Source: Cercis canadensis
Lineage: Eukaryota; Streptophyta; Magnoliopsida; Fabales; Fabaceae
Length of the DNA stretch: 64,000 nt
Reading direction: 5' to 3'
Assembly: GCA_003255065.1 (NCBI GenBank)
Contig: QAOA01007183.1
Location: 1,494,189-1,558,188 of the forward strand
Shown piece by piece: positions 52,734 to 64,000 of the stretch (position 1 is the stretch's first letter; every line of letters begins with the position of its first letter). The notes under the pieces are model-generated. The model saw only the letters and a list, made by a program, of their open reading frames with translations, did not search any database and was not told the origin of the DNA. A program made the translations under genes and the position numbers.

Positions 52734-54395
52734 ATGACACTCCAGTTCTCTTCTCTCCTGCAAGCAATGACTTTATCCCCTACGCTCTTTCACATTCTCA
52801 TTCTCCTCGCCGCCGTACCATCGCCGTCGGAAGCTGGCGGCGGGCAATGGCAACTCTTACAGAAAAGCATTGGCATTGTGTCTATGCACATGCAGTTAAT
52901 GCACAACGACCGCGTTGTCATTTTTGACCGCACTGACTTTGGCTTATCCAATTTAACTTTGCCTAATGGCAGATGTCGTCACAACCCAAAAGAATTGGTT
53001 GTCAAAACTGATTGCACAGCTCATTCCGTCGAGTACGAGGTCGCATCCAATACTTTCCGGGCACTATTCGTTCAGAGTAACGTCTGGTGTTCTTCTGGTG
53101 CGGTTTCGTCTGATGGCCGTCTGATGCAGACTGGTGGCTTCAACGACGGAGTACGTGCGGTCAGGATTTTCAATCCTTGCCCCACCTGTGACTGGCAAGA
53201 ATTTGATTCCGGACTAGCTGCTCGTAGATGGTACGCTACCAATCATATTCTGCCAGATGGACGGCAGATTATCATCGGTGGCAGAAGGGCATTCAACTAT
53301 GAATTTTATCCCAAGACCGATGCAACTGCTAAGGAAACATACAGTCTACCCTTCCTGGTACGGACCAATGATCCCGGTGCGGAGAACAACTTGTACCCCT
53401 TTGTTTTTCTCAACGTCGACGGTAACTTATTTATCTTCTCCAATAACCGATCTATCTTATTCGACTATAACAACAACAGGGTGGTGAAGACGTACCCAGA
53501 CTTACCAGGTGGAGATCCTAGATGTTATCCTAGTACAGGTTCGGCGGTGTTGCTGCCTTTGAATTTACAAGCGCCATCTATTCAAGCTGAGGTTTTGGTT
53601 TGTGGTGGAGCCCCAAGAGGTTCTTTTGAGCAGACAATCAAACGCAAATTTCTCGGAGCCTTGAATACATGTGGTCGGATCAAGATCACTGACCCTAACC
53701 CACGATGGGTCATGGAGACAATGCCTGGAGGTAGAGTCATGGGTGACATGATAACACTTCCAAACGGCAACGTTTTGATCATAAACGGAGCAGCTCTGGG
53801 GACTGCTGGGTGGGAATTAGGGCGGAACCCGGTGTTGAACCCGTTCCTTTATAAAACCAATAGCCCAGCCGGGTCTCGGTTTGAATTACAAAACCCGTCA
53901 AATATTCCCCGAATGTACCATTCCACAGCCGTTTTGCTACGCGATGGTCGCGTACTAGTTGGTGGCAGCAATCCTCACATACATTACAATTTCACAAACG
54001 TCCTATTTCCAACTGAATTAAGTTTAGAGGCATTCTCCCCTTCGTATTTGGACCCTCAGTTTTCAAGTTTGCGTCCAAATATCATAGCTCCCCGTTCTCA
54101 AACTAAACTCAAGTACAATCAGAAATTGAATCTCCGGTTCCAGGTGACAGGAACATTGGCCCAAAATGGGGTGTCGGTGACCATGTTGGCGCCACCTTTC
54201 AACACGCACTCATTCTCAATGAGTCAAAGGTTGCTGTTACTGGGGACAAACAAACTGACAACTTTTGGGAGATCAACGTATGAAGTTGAGGTCACCACAC
54301 CCTCTTCAGCTATTCTTGCACCACCCGGTTTCTATCTCCTCTTTGTGGTCCATCAAGAAATTCCCAGCCTGGGCATCTGGGTTCAAATACTATAA
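52734..54395 (+). CDS. Secreted glyoxal-oxidase-like copper radical oxidase (aldehyde oxidase GLOX)
   Basis: Intronless gene, 553 residues. It has a signal peptide (hydrophobic core LSPTLFHILILLAA), a glyoxal oxidase N-terminal beta-propeller starting GGGQWQLLQKSIGI, and a C-terminal DUF1929-type domain. Family members oxidise aldehydes to acids and release H2O2 in the apoplast. Residues matching the galactose-oxidase centre are present: Cys about 119 in NVWCSSG and Tyr about 167 in RRWYATNHI (the crosslinked pair), axial Tyr and ligand His about 395-396 in RMYHS, and ligand His about 492 in NTHSF. The start at 52734 was chosen because the longer frame to 52719 begins with TTG. It is the intact member of a tandem pair; the partner at 58126 is broken. 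Confidence 0.92.
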   Translation: MTLQFSSLLQAMTLSPTLFHILILLAAVPSPSEAGGGQWQLLQKSIGIVSMHMQLMHNDRVVIFDRTDFGLSNLTLPNGRCRHNPKELVVKTDCTAHSVEYEVASNTFRALFVQSNVWCSSGAVSSDGRLMQTGGFNDGVRAVRIFNPCPTCDWQEFDSGLAARRWYATNHILPDGRQIIIGGRRAFNYEFYPKTDATAKETYSLPFLVRTNDPGAENNLYPFVFLNVDGNLFIFSNNRSILFDYNNNRVVKTYPDLPGGDPRCYPSTGSAVLLPLNLQAPSIQAEVLVCGGAPRGSFEQTIKRKFLGALNTCGRIKITDPNPRWVMETMPGGRVMGDMITLPNGNVLIINGAALGTAGWELGRNPVLNPFLYKTNSPAGSRFELQNPSNIPRMYHSTAVLLRDGRVLVGGSNPHIHYNFTNVLFPTELSLEAFSPSYLDPQFSSLRPNIIAPRSQTKLKYNQKLNLRFQVTGTLAQNGVSVTMLAPPFNTHSFSMSQRLLLLGTNKLTTFGRSTYEVEVTTPSSAILAPPGFYLLFVVHQEIPSLGIWVQIL

Positions 54396-56309
54396 TTTTA
54401 TAATTAAATATTGCTAAGGGAACAAGAAAAAAGGGCATCCTTATTATCAATTTATCATCAATAGTTAGTAAACAGATTTGCTAGAGGAGCGTTTCTCTCA
54501 ATAATTAGGATAAGTCAAGGATTTTCTTTTTCCAACTTAATTTATGAAAGAAAAATTAATAAAGATAGGGAACTTGTAATTATTGATATTCATGTATAGT
54601 TTGTTATATATCTTATTATATAATTCATGCATTATCAATACCAGTTCGTCACATAGGATTCATCATTGTGGCTTATTAAATATATAGATTAACAAAGTCA
54701 AATATACTTTTTTTCCTAAATTGGCTAGATTGATAGAAATTTGAGTAAAGATTTTTTTTTTTCTCCTAAATAAAAGAGTCCCTACGATATTACTAATTGT
54801 CATTAATCACAAGGGAATATATTGATTTCTTTGTGTGCCCTCAAATTAGTGACAAAAATAAAAATTATATATTGATTTATTTTTTATTTTTATTTTTATT
54901 TTTTTTTGTTGAAAGGCATTCAGTATATATGAAATTAGACTTAGCCACAAAGGAATATGACCCTTAAATGTTTAAGATATGATCCAGCTGTTATCAACGT
55001 GTTAGTGAGTAAGGGAATAAGAGCTCAGTGGCCCATTGGAGGTACTAGATAGGAAATTTCCAAGATCCTTCCACAGTAAGTGGTTAATTTTGAAATTGCG
55101 GGTTAGTTTGTATATTTACATATGATATATACTTTTCTTTTTTCTGCTGGAATACGTATGATATAAGTAATCAGCTAGCTGTTATATCTGTTTTCTAGTA
55201 CCTTGTTTAATATTGAAAAATCAACAAAAACAAAAGCTGAGGCATTTTTTTCCCCTTTGCTGAACAGACTAATTTAATATGTAATCAATGAAGCCGTTCC
55301 ACGTTCAAACAGAAATGGTAGAGCCAGTAGATAAGGCATTTCGAAAAAGTAGCAAAGTCAAGTAAATACGTTGCCTCTCTTCACTCTCGTTTGTGTTACT
55401 TCTTCTGGCAACCCGTGCGACATTGGTCCAGTTTTGGTGATGCATTAACGAGGATTCACGTATAATAATAAAGACACAATTGGCTAGTCATTTTACTGTG
55501 GTCCACCTTAGCAAAATGTACATGCATGCCATGCAAGAAATTAGTCTCGCTCTTCCAACTCAATTGAGGTTGATGTTTTTGTGTCATTATGATATTTCAG
55601 AGGAACATAATTAGTAAACTGTAAGCAGATCAGCAGAAAATTAGTATTTTATATTTCCCCTTCTCTTGATTTTTCTCTTGTTTGTTATGAATAAATACTG
55701 CATGTGTCAATATGACGGATCATTATTTTTATCGGATTAAGATTTACATATTTATTTATTTTTTCTAGTCTATGACTCTAAATTGATTCCTATTCAAAGC
55801 GGTCTGCCAAAGAAGGCAAGGTAAGAGCCTCAGTTCTGCTGCCCACTGGCACCACTAGCTATGAAGGTGCAATATTAGGTAGGTATTCATGTTAATTTGA
55901 ACTAATTCCAGAACCTTGCATTAATTATTTGAAGATTTAGAACATAGAGGAGGGAAATTTGAAGTTCACTTTTTTACTCTGCTATTTTGCTGATCTAAAC
56001 CACGACCATATCCATATATTATATATAGGAGAGAAACAAACAATTCATAAAAAGAAATGAGTAAATAAGATGATCCACATTAACTTAAGTCAGAAGAGGA
56101 CAGATTTGTTATCTGCAAAAGAAAGGCGATATGATGAATGGCATTTGTTTAGAGAAAATTGTGGGCGGAAGGGATGGCAGATAGTGTATCACGGGTCTAG
56201 CTTTGTAATTTTTTTAATTATATTTCGCTATAGAGTTTCTAGAATCTGACCTTTACCATTAGCAACACATGCAAAGATCATAAAAGTGAAGTAGCGGGAT
56301 TTGGATATG

Positions 56310-56463
56310 GTCATGTCACTTAAGTCATGTTGCTCAGATCTAAGCTGTCTATTCCATTAAAGCTCATTTTAACCATTAAATATTAATGTGTTTTAATGGT
56401 TGAAATGACCTTAAATGGAATAGACGGCTTAAATCTAAGCAACATGACTCAAGTGACATGACT
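56310..56463. mobile_element. Near-perfect foldback (MITE-like palindrome)
   Basis: A 154-bp palindrome centred near 56386. The left arm TCATGTCACTTAAGTCATG and onward through TCTATTCCATT pairs with the right arm AATGGAATAGACGG to CATGACTCAAGTGACATGA, with only scattered mismatches and a short loop. A transcript of this stretch would form a long hairpin. It has no ORF, and the target duplication is uncertain. Confidence 0.75.
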
Positions 56464-56628
56464 AGATCCCTTCCCCTTAATTGTCAGGACTCATGCAGAT
56501 TGCAGAGTGAGGGAAAGACTAGNGAATAGACGGCTTAGATCTAAGCAACATGACTCAAGTGACATGACTAGATCCCTTCCCCTTAATTGTCAGGACTCAT
56601 GCAGATTGCAGAGTGAGGGAAAGACTAG
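56418..56628. repeat. 105-bp direct duplication around N 56523 (assembly artefact)
   Basis: 56418-56522 and 56524-56628 match with one difference noted (CTTAAATC versus CTTAGATC), separated by a single N. The duplication repeats the right arm of the foldback element. Confidence 0.85.
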
Positions 56629-57991
56629 TCTAATAAGTAGTGAGAACCATGAAACAACATTGGACTATGGACCCCACCAAATGGATCATGGATGTTCAAA
56701 ACGGTCCTAGCTTACTATTTGCCCCATCAGCCACCTACTAAAATAGCAAATTAGCAAGAGAAGGATAGTCAGTTGTAATTAGTTATATTTGGGATTATAA
56801 TATAAATGGCATAATGAAGCTCTATTCATTAAGAATAAATAATAGCTTGCTTGCTGGGCCAACGCCACTAAAGCTTCTGCGGTCCAAACGATATACATCA
56901 GAAGTTCATATTTTGAATTTAGACTCTGATAGGCCCAAAATATACATTGCACATGTTGACCCAAAAAAACACTTGAAAAAGAAACCTTATTTATATCTCA
57001 TGGGGCATTCCCTATAAAACTGAATGATTAACAAGAAAAAGAAAAACAAACGCTAGAATCTTATAAAATGAAGGAACAATAGTAGAGAGAATGTTTATGA
57101 GATATTACAAGTAGATATCATGCACCCTCTTTCTTTATTTCTTTGGAGGGGTTTAAGTTTTCTTTTATTTTGGGGTTAATTGTTTTTGTTTATTTGAGAG
57201 TCAGTTTATATAATTTTAATTGGACGAATCGTTGAAAATTGTTTTAACTACCCAATTCAAAATTTTGATTATATCATAAAACATTAAATGGCCCCGTGGT
57301 TTAAATATTTGCTCACTGGTTAATTAGAGTAGATGAATCAAAGCCCAATTTGGCTCATCTCATTAAATGTAGAAATTAATGTATGCATGAAAATACAACA
57401 TTAAATGAGCACATCATTTTTTAAACCCTATGCATGTATGAAATACATGAGCACATAATTAATTTTTTTAAACCATTTAACCAAGTTAATGTATGAATAA
57501 TTATTCATGCATCAGGGGAAAACATTATACTAAAGTTCGGTTTTGATTCATTTGACAGAATAGCATGCATGCATGATCAAAAATAAAAAGCTCTTCTTTA
57601 CTGTACAACCCACTTAAAAAGAAAGTCGGGCCATTAGCTAATGCATATGCATCCGAGACAAAAATTAGAAGGCAATTTCCAAAATATATATGTAAACCAT
57701 AGCATTAATTTACCTTTAATCAAGAACAGGAAGAATATTACTCACATTCACCCCATTGTGATGTGAAAAGAACCTCGTATGACAGCTTTAATATGCCTTT
57801 AAATTTTTCCAGTTCACAACATCTTGCTTATCTAAATACATAGAATGGTGAGCAGAAAGCAATAATCCAACACATATGAATCGGGGGAATAAATTTAAAA
57901 GGAAAAACCAAATGTAATTGCAAATTTGCTAAATATAGTCATTTATCATTTACCAGCATCCAAAAGGTTGAAGCGAGTGGTGTTGTCCGAT

Positions 57992-58015
57992 GCGTTCACA
58001 AGCGTATATTTAAAG
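57992..58015 (+). promoter_or_regulatory. Conserved motif and TATA box upstream of the second GLOX gene
   Basis: GCGTTCACAAGCGT (57992-58005) runs directly into TATATTTAAA, a TATA-like box. The same 14-mer with one change precedes the first GLOX gene. Confidence 0.45.
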
Positions 58016-58125
58016 GGCGATGGAGAGCAAAGTGGGCCCATTCAACTTCACCTCACCACTCACCAGTTCACATGCATTAATCCATAAACCTCTAGCTGTT
58101 AATTCACAAACCCATAACTTATCCA

Positions 58126-60000
58126 ATGACTATGGTTGTCGTTGCTCGCTTGGTCTTTGACCTTCAAATTGTGTTTGCCATTGCCATTGCCTTCATGGCA
58201 TTTCCGACCGACGCTGGCGGTGGCAAGTGGCAGCTCGTACAGCAAAACATTGGCATCTTGGCCATGCACATGCAGTTAATGCACAACGACCGTGTTGTGA
58301 TTTTTGACCCCACCGACTTCGGCTACTCCAATTTAACTTTGCCTAATGGAAGATGCCGTCGGGATCCCAAAGAAAAGCGTGTCAAAGTAGACTGCACCGC
58401 TCACTCCGTTGAGTACGATGTCGCATCGAATACTATCCGGGCATTATTCGTGCAAACTGATGTGTGGTGTTCATCGAGTTCGGTTGCGCCCAATGGCACT
58501 CTCATCCAAACCGGTGGCAAGAATTTGGTCCGGTCCTAGCTGTTCGTAGATGGTACGTTTCCAATCACATCCTGCCAGATGGACGGCAGATTATTATCGG
58601 TGGCAAAGAGCAATTTAACTATGAATTTTATCCCAAAACCAAAAACGGTGCAGATAAAACCACATTCAGGCTACCCTTTCTCTGGCAGACCAATGATCGT
58701 GATGTTCTGAACAACTTGTACCCCTTTGTTTTTCTCAACGTAGACGATAACTTATTTATCTTCGCCAATAATCGATCTATCTTATTCGACTATAACAACA
58801 ACAAAGTGATGAAGACGTACCCAGACATACCAGGTGGAGATCCTAGGTGTTATCCTAGTACAGGTTCTGCTGTGTTACTGCCTTTGAATTTACAGGCACA
58901 ATCTATTCAAGCTGAGGTTTTGGTTTGTGGTGGAGCCCCCAGAGGTTCTTTTGAGAAGATTATAAGAGGCCAATTCCTCGGAGCCTTGAATACATGCGGT
59001 CGGATCAAAATCACAGACCGAAATCCACGGTGGATTATGGAGACAATGCCAGGAGGAAGAACCATGGGTGACATGATAATACTTCCAAACGGCAACGTTT
59101 TGATCATCAATGGTGTAGCATCAGGGGCTGGAGGATGGGAAAACGCGCGGAATCCTGTTCTGAACCCGTTCCTTTATATAACCAATAACCGAATCGGGTC
59201 TCGGTTCGAATCACAAAACCCGTCCAATATTTCCCGGATGTACCACTCCGCATCTATTTTGCTTCGCGATGGAAGAATACTTGTTGGTGGCAGCAATCCT
59301 CACGTGAATTACAAATTCAAAAATGTCCTATTTCCGACTGAACTACGATTAGAGGCATTTTCTCCCTCGTATTTGGAGCCTGGGCTTTCAAGTTTGCGTC
59401 CAAAAATCCTAGCACTCCATTCTCAAACTCAACTCAAGTATAATCAGCAATTCCAGTTACGGTTCCAGGTCACTGCAAAATTTGCCCAACATTTGGTGTC
59501 GGTCACACTGTTGGCGCCGCCTTTTAATACCCACTCCTTCTNTTCGCGATGGAAGAATACTTGTTGGTGGCAGCAATCCTCACGTGAATTACAAATTCAA
59601 AAATGTCCTATTTCCGACTGAACTAAGATTAGAGGCATTTTCTCCCTCGTATTTGGAGCCTGGGCTTTCAAGTTTGCGTCCAAAAATCCTAGCACTCCAT
59701 TCTCAAACTCAACTCAAGTATAATCAGCAATTCCAGTTACGGTTCCAGGTCACTGCAAAATTTGCCCAACATTTGGTGTCGGTCACACTGTTGGCGCCGC
59801 CTTTTAATACCCACTCCTTCTCCATGAATCAAAGGCTGTTAGTTCTGCCGACAGACAAACTCACATATTTGCAGAAATCAACATATCAAGCTGAGGTCAC
59901 CACACCCAAATCCGCCATTCTTGCACCACCCGGTTTCTATATTCTTTTTGTGGTTCACCGAAAAATTCCCAGCGAGGGGATCTGGGTCCAAATACTCTGA
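58126..60000 (+). pseudogene. Second glyoxal-oxidase-like gene, frameshifted
   Basis: Tandem paralogue of the gene at 52734, intronless, with the same signal peptide plan and catalytic motifs (VWCSS, RRWYVSNH, RMYHS, NTHSF). Two faults interrupt it. First, at 58518/58519 it lacks 58 bases present in the paralogue (53139-53196); this shifts the frame and gives a TAG at 58537-58539, removing the segment after QTGG that in the paralogue contains FNPCPTCDW. Second, 279 bases (59263-59541) are repeated after the N at 59542; this shifts the frame again but looks like an assembly artefact. The reading frame otherwise stays open to the TGA at 59998-60000. It is called a pseudogene because of the first fault, which has no N near it; a local assembly error remains possible. 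Confidence 0.8.
59263..59821. repeat. 279-bp direct duplication around N 59542 (assembly artefact)
   Basis: 59263-59541 and 59543-59821 are near-identical (one mismatch noted, ACTACGATT versus ACTAAGATT). The extra 280 bases equal the frame change between the two ORF parts, so collapsing them would leave a continuous frame here. Confidence 0.88.
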
Positions 60001-62088
60001 TTTTTTTTTTTTTAAAAAAAGAAAAAATCAGGGAGATCTTGTTTTTAGCTTCTTGTTGTCGAGAATTTATCATCGATATTGTTTTAGTATTAATTCTCAG
60101 CTCGCCGCAGCAGGCAAAGTGCAAGAATAGGTGCCATGTAAAGTGAAAAGCATGTTGTAGCTGAATTAGAAGTTTCGGAATGAAATTCAATTTTAATAAG
60201 GTGGTATTGGAGTTAAATTTAAATTCTGCCTATTTTATTAAGATATATATTTTGAATGAAATTCAAATTATGCATTTACTTTGAAGAATGAAATTTGAAT
60301 TCTACTTATTTTAAGTGGCATTGCTCTTAATTTGAATGGGACTTCCTTGATGATATTTCATTGTTCGCGGATCACTAATTCACAATGCATTATCAACTCG
60401 AATAAAGAGGTTATCGAAATAGAAAATTTCTAGCTCTTATCCTAATGCTAAACTTTTGGTGTTGTTGTCTGAGTTAGGGTGAAGTTGGTAACTTGTAAAG
60501 AGAGAGAAGCATGGTCACGGAGAGGTCAAAGCGAAAGCGCTATCTTGATGCTCAAGTCAGCTTGGTGTTTAAGAAAAAAGAGAGCAAGTCAGTTCTTGAA
60601 GAGATGGAGGACTAGAGAGAAAGAGAGTTGAGAGTGCGTGTGTAAAATAAATTAAAGGAGAAAAATGTATATCTCAAACAAAAGTATTTTTGTCTTTTTA
60701 CTAACAGGGGTAGTGGTTTTTACCAAGTATCATGTTAATGTCATTCTCTTTTCTCCCTCTCTCCATTCACCTAAGTAATTTTTCCTACAGCAACAAGAAG
60801 CAACGTGGGCAAACACTCCAAATTTTATTTTTTTTTTCATTTTCTTTTTGACTAATGAGAAAGCTTCGGCTGCGAGAGGTCCAGCTGAAGGCCCATAAAC
60901 TGGCCCACTTCACCAGATTATTTGCTGTAACATTATTTTTTCTGAGACTTTGTTAGCTACCCATGAACTTCAACTTATCAATGATCTGTGCGCTCCATCC
61001 CCATTTGTTTACCGAAAACAGGAAAACCATAGCAATGATCTGATATAATACATCATGGTTATTAAATGCCACGGGGCTGCCTCAATCTCATTCACTCCCT
61101 GAAAGAATATCAATAGCATCTCCTTCCGACAACACATATCACACCTTCTATACAAAGAATATGGTCTAGTAACTAGCGCTTACCTATACCATCTAGCCAA
61201 CTCAGGTGATGTGTTTAACTTTTCAGAAATTGCAAAGACAACATTCCTTCATCACTTCATGATCCACAAGCAATAGCTCAATTAGTTGGTTTGTACCACA
61301 AGTTGTCAGCGTAGATGATTTGTTTCCGTGCGGGTAAATATTAAACGCAAAACTGCAAAGATTTCTGTTCTAAAAGACCAAGGCACACAAAAACAAATTG
61401 CTTTGGTTGACTCCAAATGTAATTAATTTCGATGAACCCATATCGTACTTTCAGATTGTAATTGAAGCTTTAGAAGTTCCAGTTTGACATTGGTTGAATA
61501 TCCAATGATTGATTCATATTTCATTCCTTTCAGCAACATACGCCAGTACGAAATCACGCCTTTGCATGAAAGAAGGGCAGCGGTTGTAGGTGTTACTGAA
61601 GAACACACGCAATATTTTTGTAGGTGTATAGCACTCCCACCTTCAATAGCGGTTACACAGTTATCAAATTTCGCCAATTTGCCAAAAATTCTGAACAGTT
61701 AACAGTCATAGAAAAGGGGGAGAGCAAAACTTGTATAAAGGACATTAAAATCCCAACTTGAGCCAAACTCTGAATTACCCATATAAACAACTTTCAGAAA
61801 CAAAACAAAACAAGAAAAAAACCCAAACAGAAACCCTACTATGCAATAGATAAAAAAAAAATTGCGCTATTTCGGAATATCAGAAATTGAACCAACATTC
61901 ATGCATTTAATATCCAGAAAACCTATGAATTTGTTCCAACAGAGAGAAAGAATCTCACGAGATTACTTCTGTCTTGGACATCAGAATTGGAAAGATTTCA
62001 GATTCTATACAAGAAACACAAAAAAGAATCAAAAACTAAATTCTAAATCCATTCGAGATGCATTCCAATGAGAAAGGAATCAATCAGT
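60001..62088. other. Intergenic region, GLOX pseudogene 3' side to H3.3 3' side
   Basis: Convergent 3' flanks. No gene is recognised; ORFs of up to 97 codons lack any known motif. The right end must contain the histone 3' UTR. Confidence 0.6.
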
Positions 62089-62963
<875 letters not shown>

Positions 62964-63059
62964 CTTCGAAGGAGTCGCAAGTTAGGGTTTTGGAGGTTGA
63001 GCCTTGAGAGAGAACAATTAGAAAGTCGAATTCAAACTGGAATGCGAATGATTAAACGG

Positions 63060-63364
63060 TACAAGAAAGAATCAAGGATTATTATTTATAGTGGTAGAAG
63101 AAGTTAGGTCAGTTTATTATTATTTATTAGAAGAACGTGGACCTCAATGCCGACGGATAAGAGATTTGAGAAAAGGAAGTTAATCTCCGTAATTGCTCCT
63201 GATTGGCTAACTTGCCTTTACAAGGATTGCCAGCATGGACAAGTTGTGTTTCTCTTGTGAGAGCAAGACTGGCCACAGGCGTGTCACGATAATTGCAACT
63301 CAGTCCACGTGGCCTCATTTATATTGCAACTCAAACCTTTTAAAATATTCTTATCGAGAATTTT
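63060..63364. other. H3.3 upstream region
   Basis: A promoter-like stretch with a possible TATA box (TATAAATAATAA on the minus strand near 63078-63091). No other gene is seen. Confidence 0.4.
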
Positions 63365-63835
63365 ATAATACTACATGAGTATGTTATATTATATTGATGT
63401 GATAAATATATATAATTTTTATATTTTATTAGATATAAAATATAATTTATTTAATTTTTTAAATAAATTTAAAAATAGTTAACTTGTACACATGTCATTT
63501 ATTTATTAATTATTTCTATGTAATATAATATATTATATAAATATTAAAAACATTTAAGAAACATCTTATCTTTAAACTAATTATGCGTTGTAAGTTTGTG
63601 AGAAAAAAACTGTATTCAATTCATATATAATGTTATAAAACAATTATGAAATTTTTTAAATTTTTTTAATATTTCTGATATATATTATATTATATAAAAA
63701 TAATTAATGCGTAAATTATATTATTAAGTTAATTATTTTTTAAATTTATTTAAAAAATAAGATAAATTATATTTTATAGTTATAAAATTATATATATTTA
63801 TCACGTTAATATGATATATTTATATAGTATCATAT
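63365..63835. mobile_element. AT-rich long-inverted-repeat element (MITE-like)
   Basis: The left arm, from ATACTACATGAG through GTGATAAATATATATAATTT to TTTAAAAATAGTTAACTT, is matched by the reverse complement of the right arm ending TATATAGTATCATA. Arms extend inward to give roughly 200 bases each with a loop near 63560-63640. It has no ORF. The very high AT content weakens exact boundary calls. Confidence 0.65.
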
Positions 63836-64000
63836 ATACAAATAACAATAATTATTATTTAATTTATAATTATTAGGTTTAATTTAAATATAAATAAAAT
63901 AATTATATAAAAATAAAGAATATATAAAAATATTATTTTTTAAGGACTAACATTAAATATTTTTCACATTAACAATTATTATACTGACACATTAAAAAAA

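Larger units (their letters stand above)
54396..58125. other. Intergenic region between the two GLOX genes
   Basis: AT-rich spacer with no gene recognised. It holds a foldback element at 56310-56463, an artefactual duplication at 56418-56628, and from about 57150 sequence that aligns with the upstream region of the first GLOX gene. The conserved motif and TATA-like box of the second GLOX gene lie at 57992-58015. Confidence 0.6.

Noticed and set aside
58464-59621. A separate third glyoxal oxidase gene starting at 58464
   Set aside because: It is the out-of-frame continuation of the gene that starts at 58126 after the 58-base deletion, and it ends in the artefactual duplication.

Overview
The window is nuclear DNA of a flowering plant, most likely a eudicot. 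Evidence: intron-rich genes with plant-only families (ARC6, a MUSTACHES-type LRR receptor kinase, LDL3, secreted glyoxal-oxidase-like proteins), AT-rich spacers, a Ty3/gypsy element of the Tat lineage, and several foldback (MITE-like) elements. Species cannot be fixed from the sequence. It is a draft assembly: single N's or short N runs occur at 8919, 26237-26242, 32228, 39755, 45490, 47752, 51419, 56523 and 59542. Five of these sit between near-identical direct copies, which looks like unmerged contig overlap.

Layout, left to right: ARC6 plastid-division gene (minus, cut by the left edge, 1-2775); a decayed tRNA-Glu-like sequence (2899-2966); a single-exon LRR receptor-like kinase of the MUS type (plus, 4169-7597); an alpha/beta hydrolase of the CGI-58/LPAAT type with nine exons (minus, 9445-15387), whose largest intron holds a 1.47 kb non-autonomous DNA transposon; LDL3, an LSD1-like histone demethylase with eight coding exons and about 2010 residues (minus, 18998-28659); a complete 9.6 kb Tat-lineage LTR retrotransposon (29557-39129, target site duplication ATGTA); a 13-exon WD40 gene of the DSE1/TANMEI type (plus, 40990-46630); two tandem glyoxal-oxidase-like genes (plus; an intact one at 52734-54395 and a frameshifted one at 58126-60000); a four-exon histone H3.3 gene (minus, 62089-62825); and an AT-rich foldback element at the right edge.

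The host genes are independent single-copy loci, not a pathway: plastid division, cell-surface signalling, lipid metabolism, chromatin demethylation, WD40 scaffold, apoplastic copper-radical oxidase and replacement histone. From memory of the Arabidopsis map, the order MUS - GLOX - histone H3 recalls At1g75640 - At1g75620 - At1g75600, so part of this order may be ancestral.

The most striking non-host structure is inside the retrotransposon. An apparently complete antisense transcription unit (TATA box, 655-codon spliced ORF, AATAAA signal) converges on the sense gag-pol frame, with a 62-bp tandem repeat between the two 3' ends. The sense frame carries two nonsense codons while the antisense frame is open. 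All exon joins were inferred by eye from splice consensus, frame and remembered homologues. Each full-length join given sums to a multiple of three, but none has been tested against transcripts.
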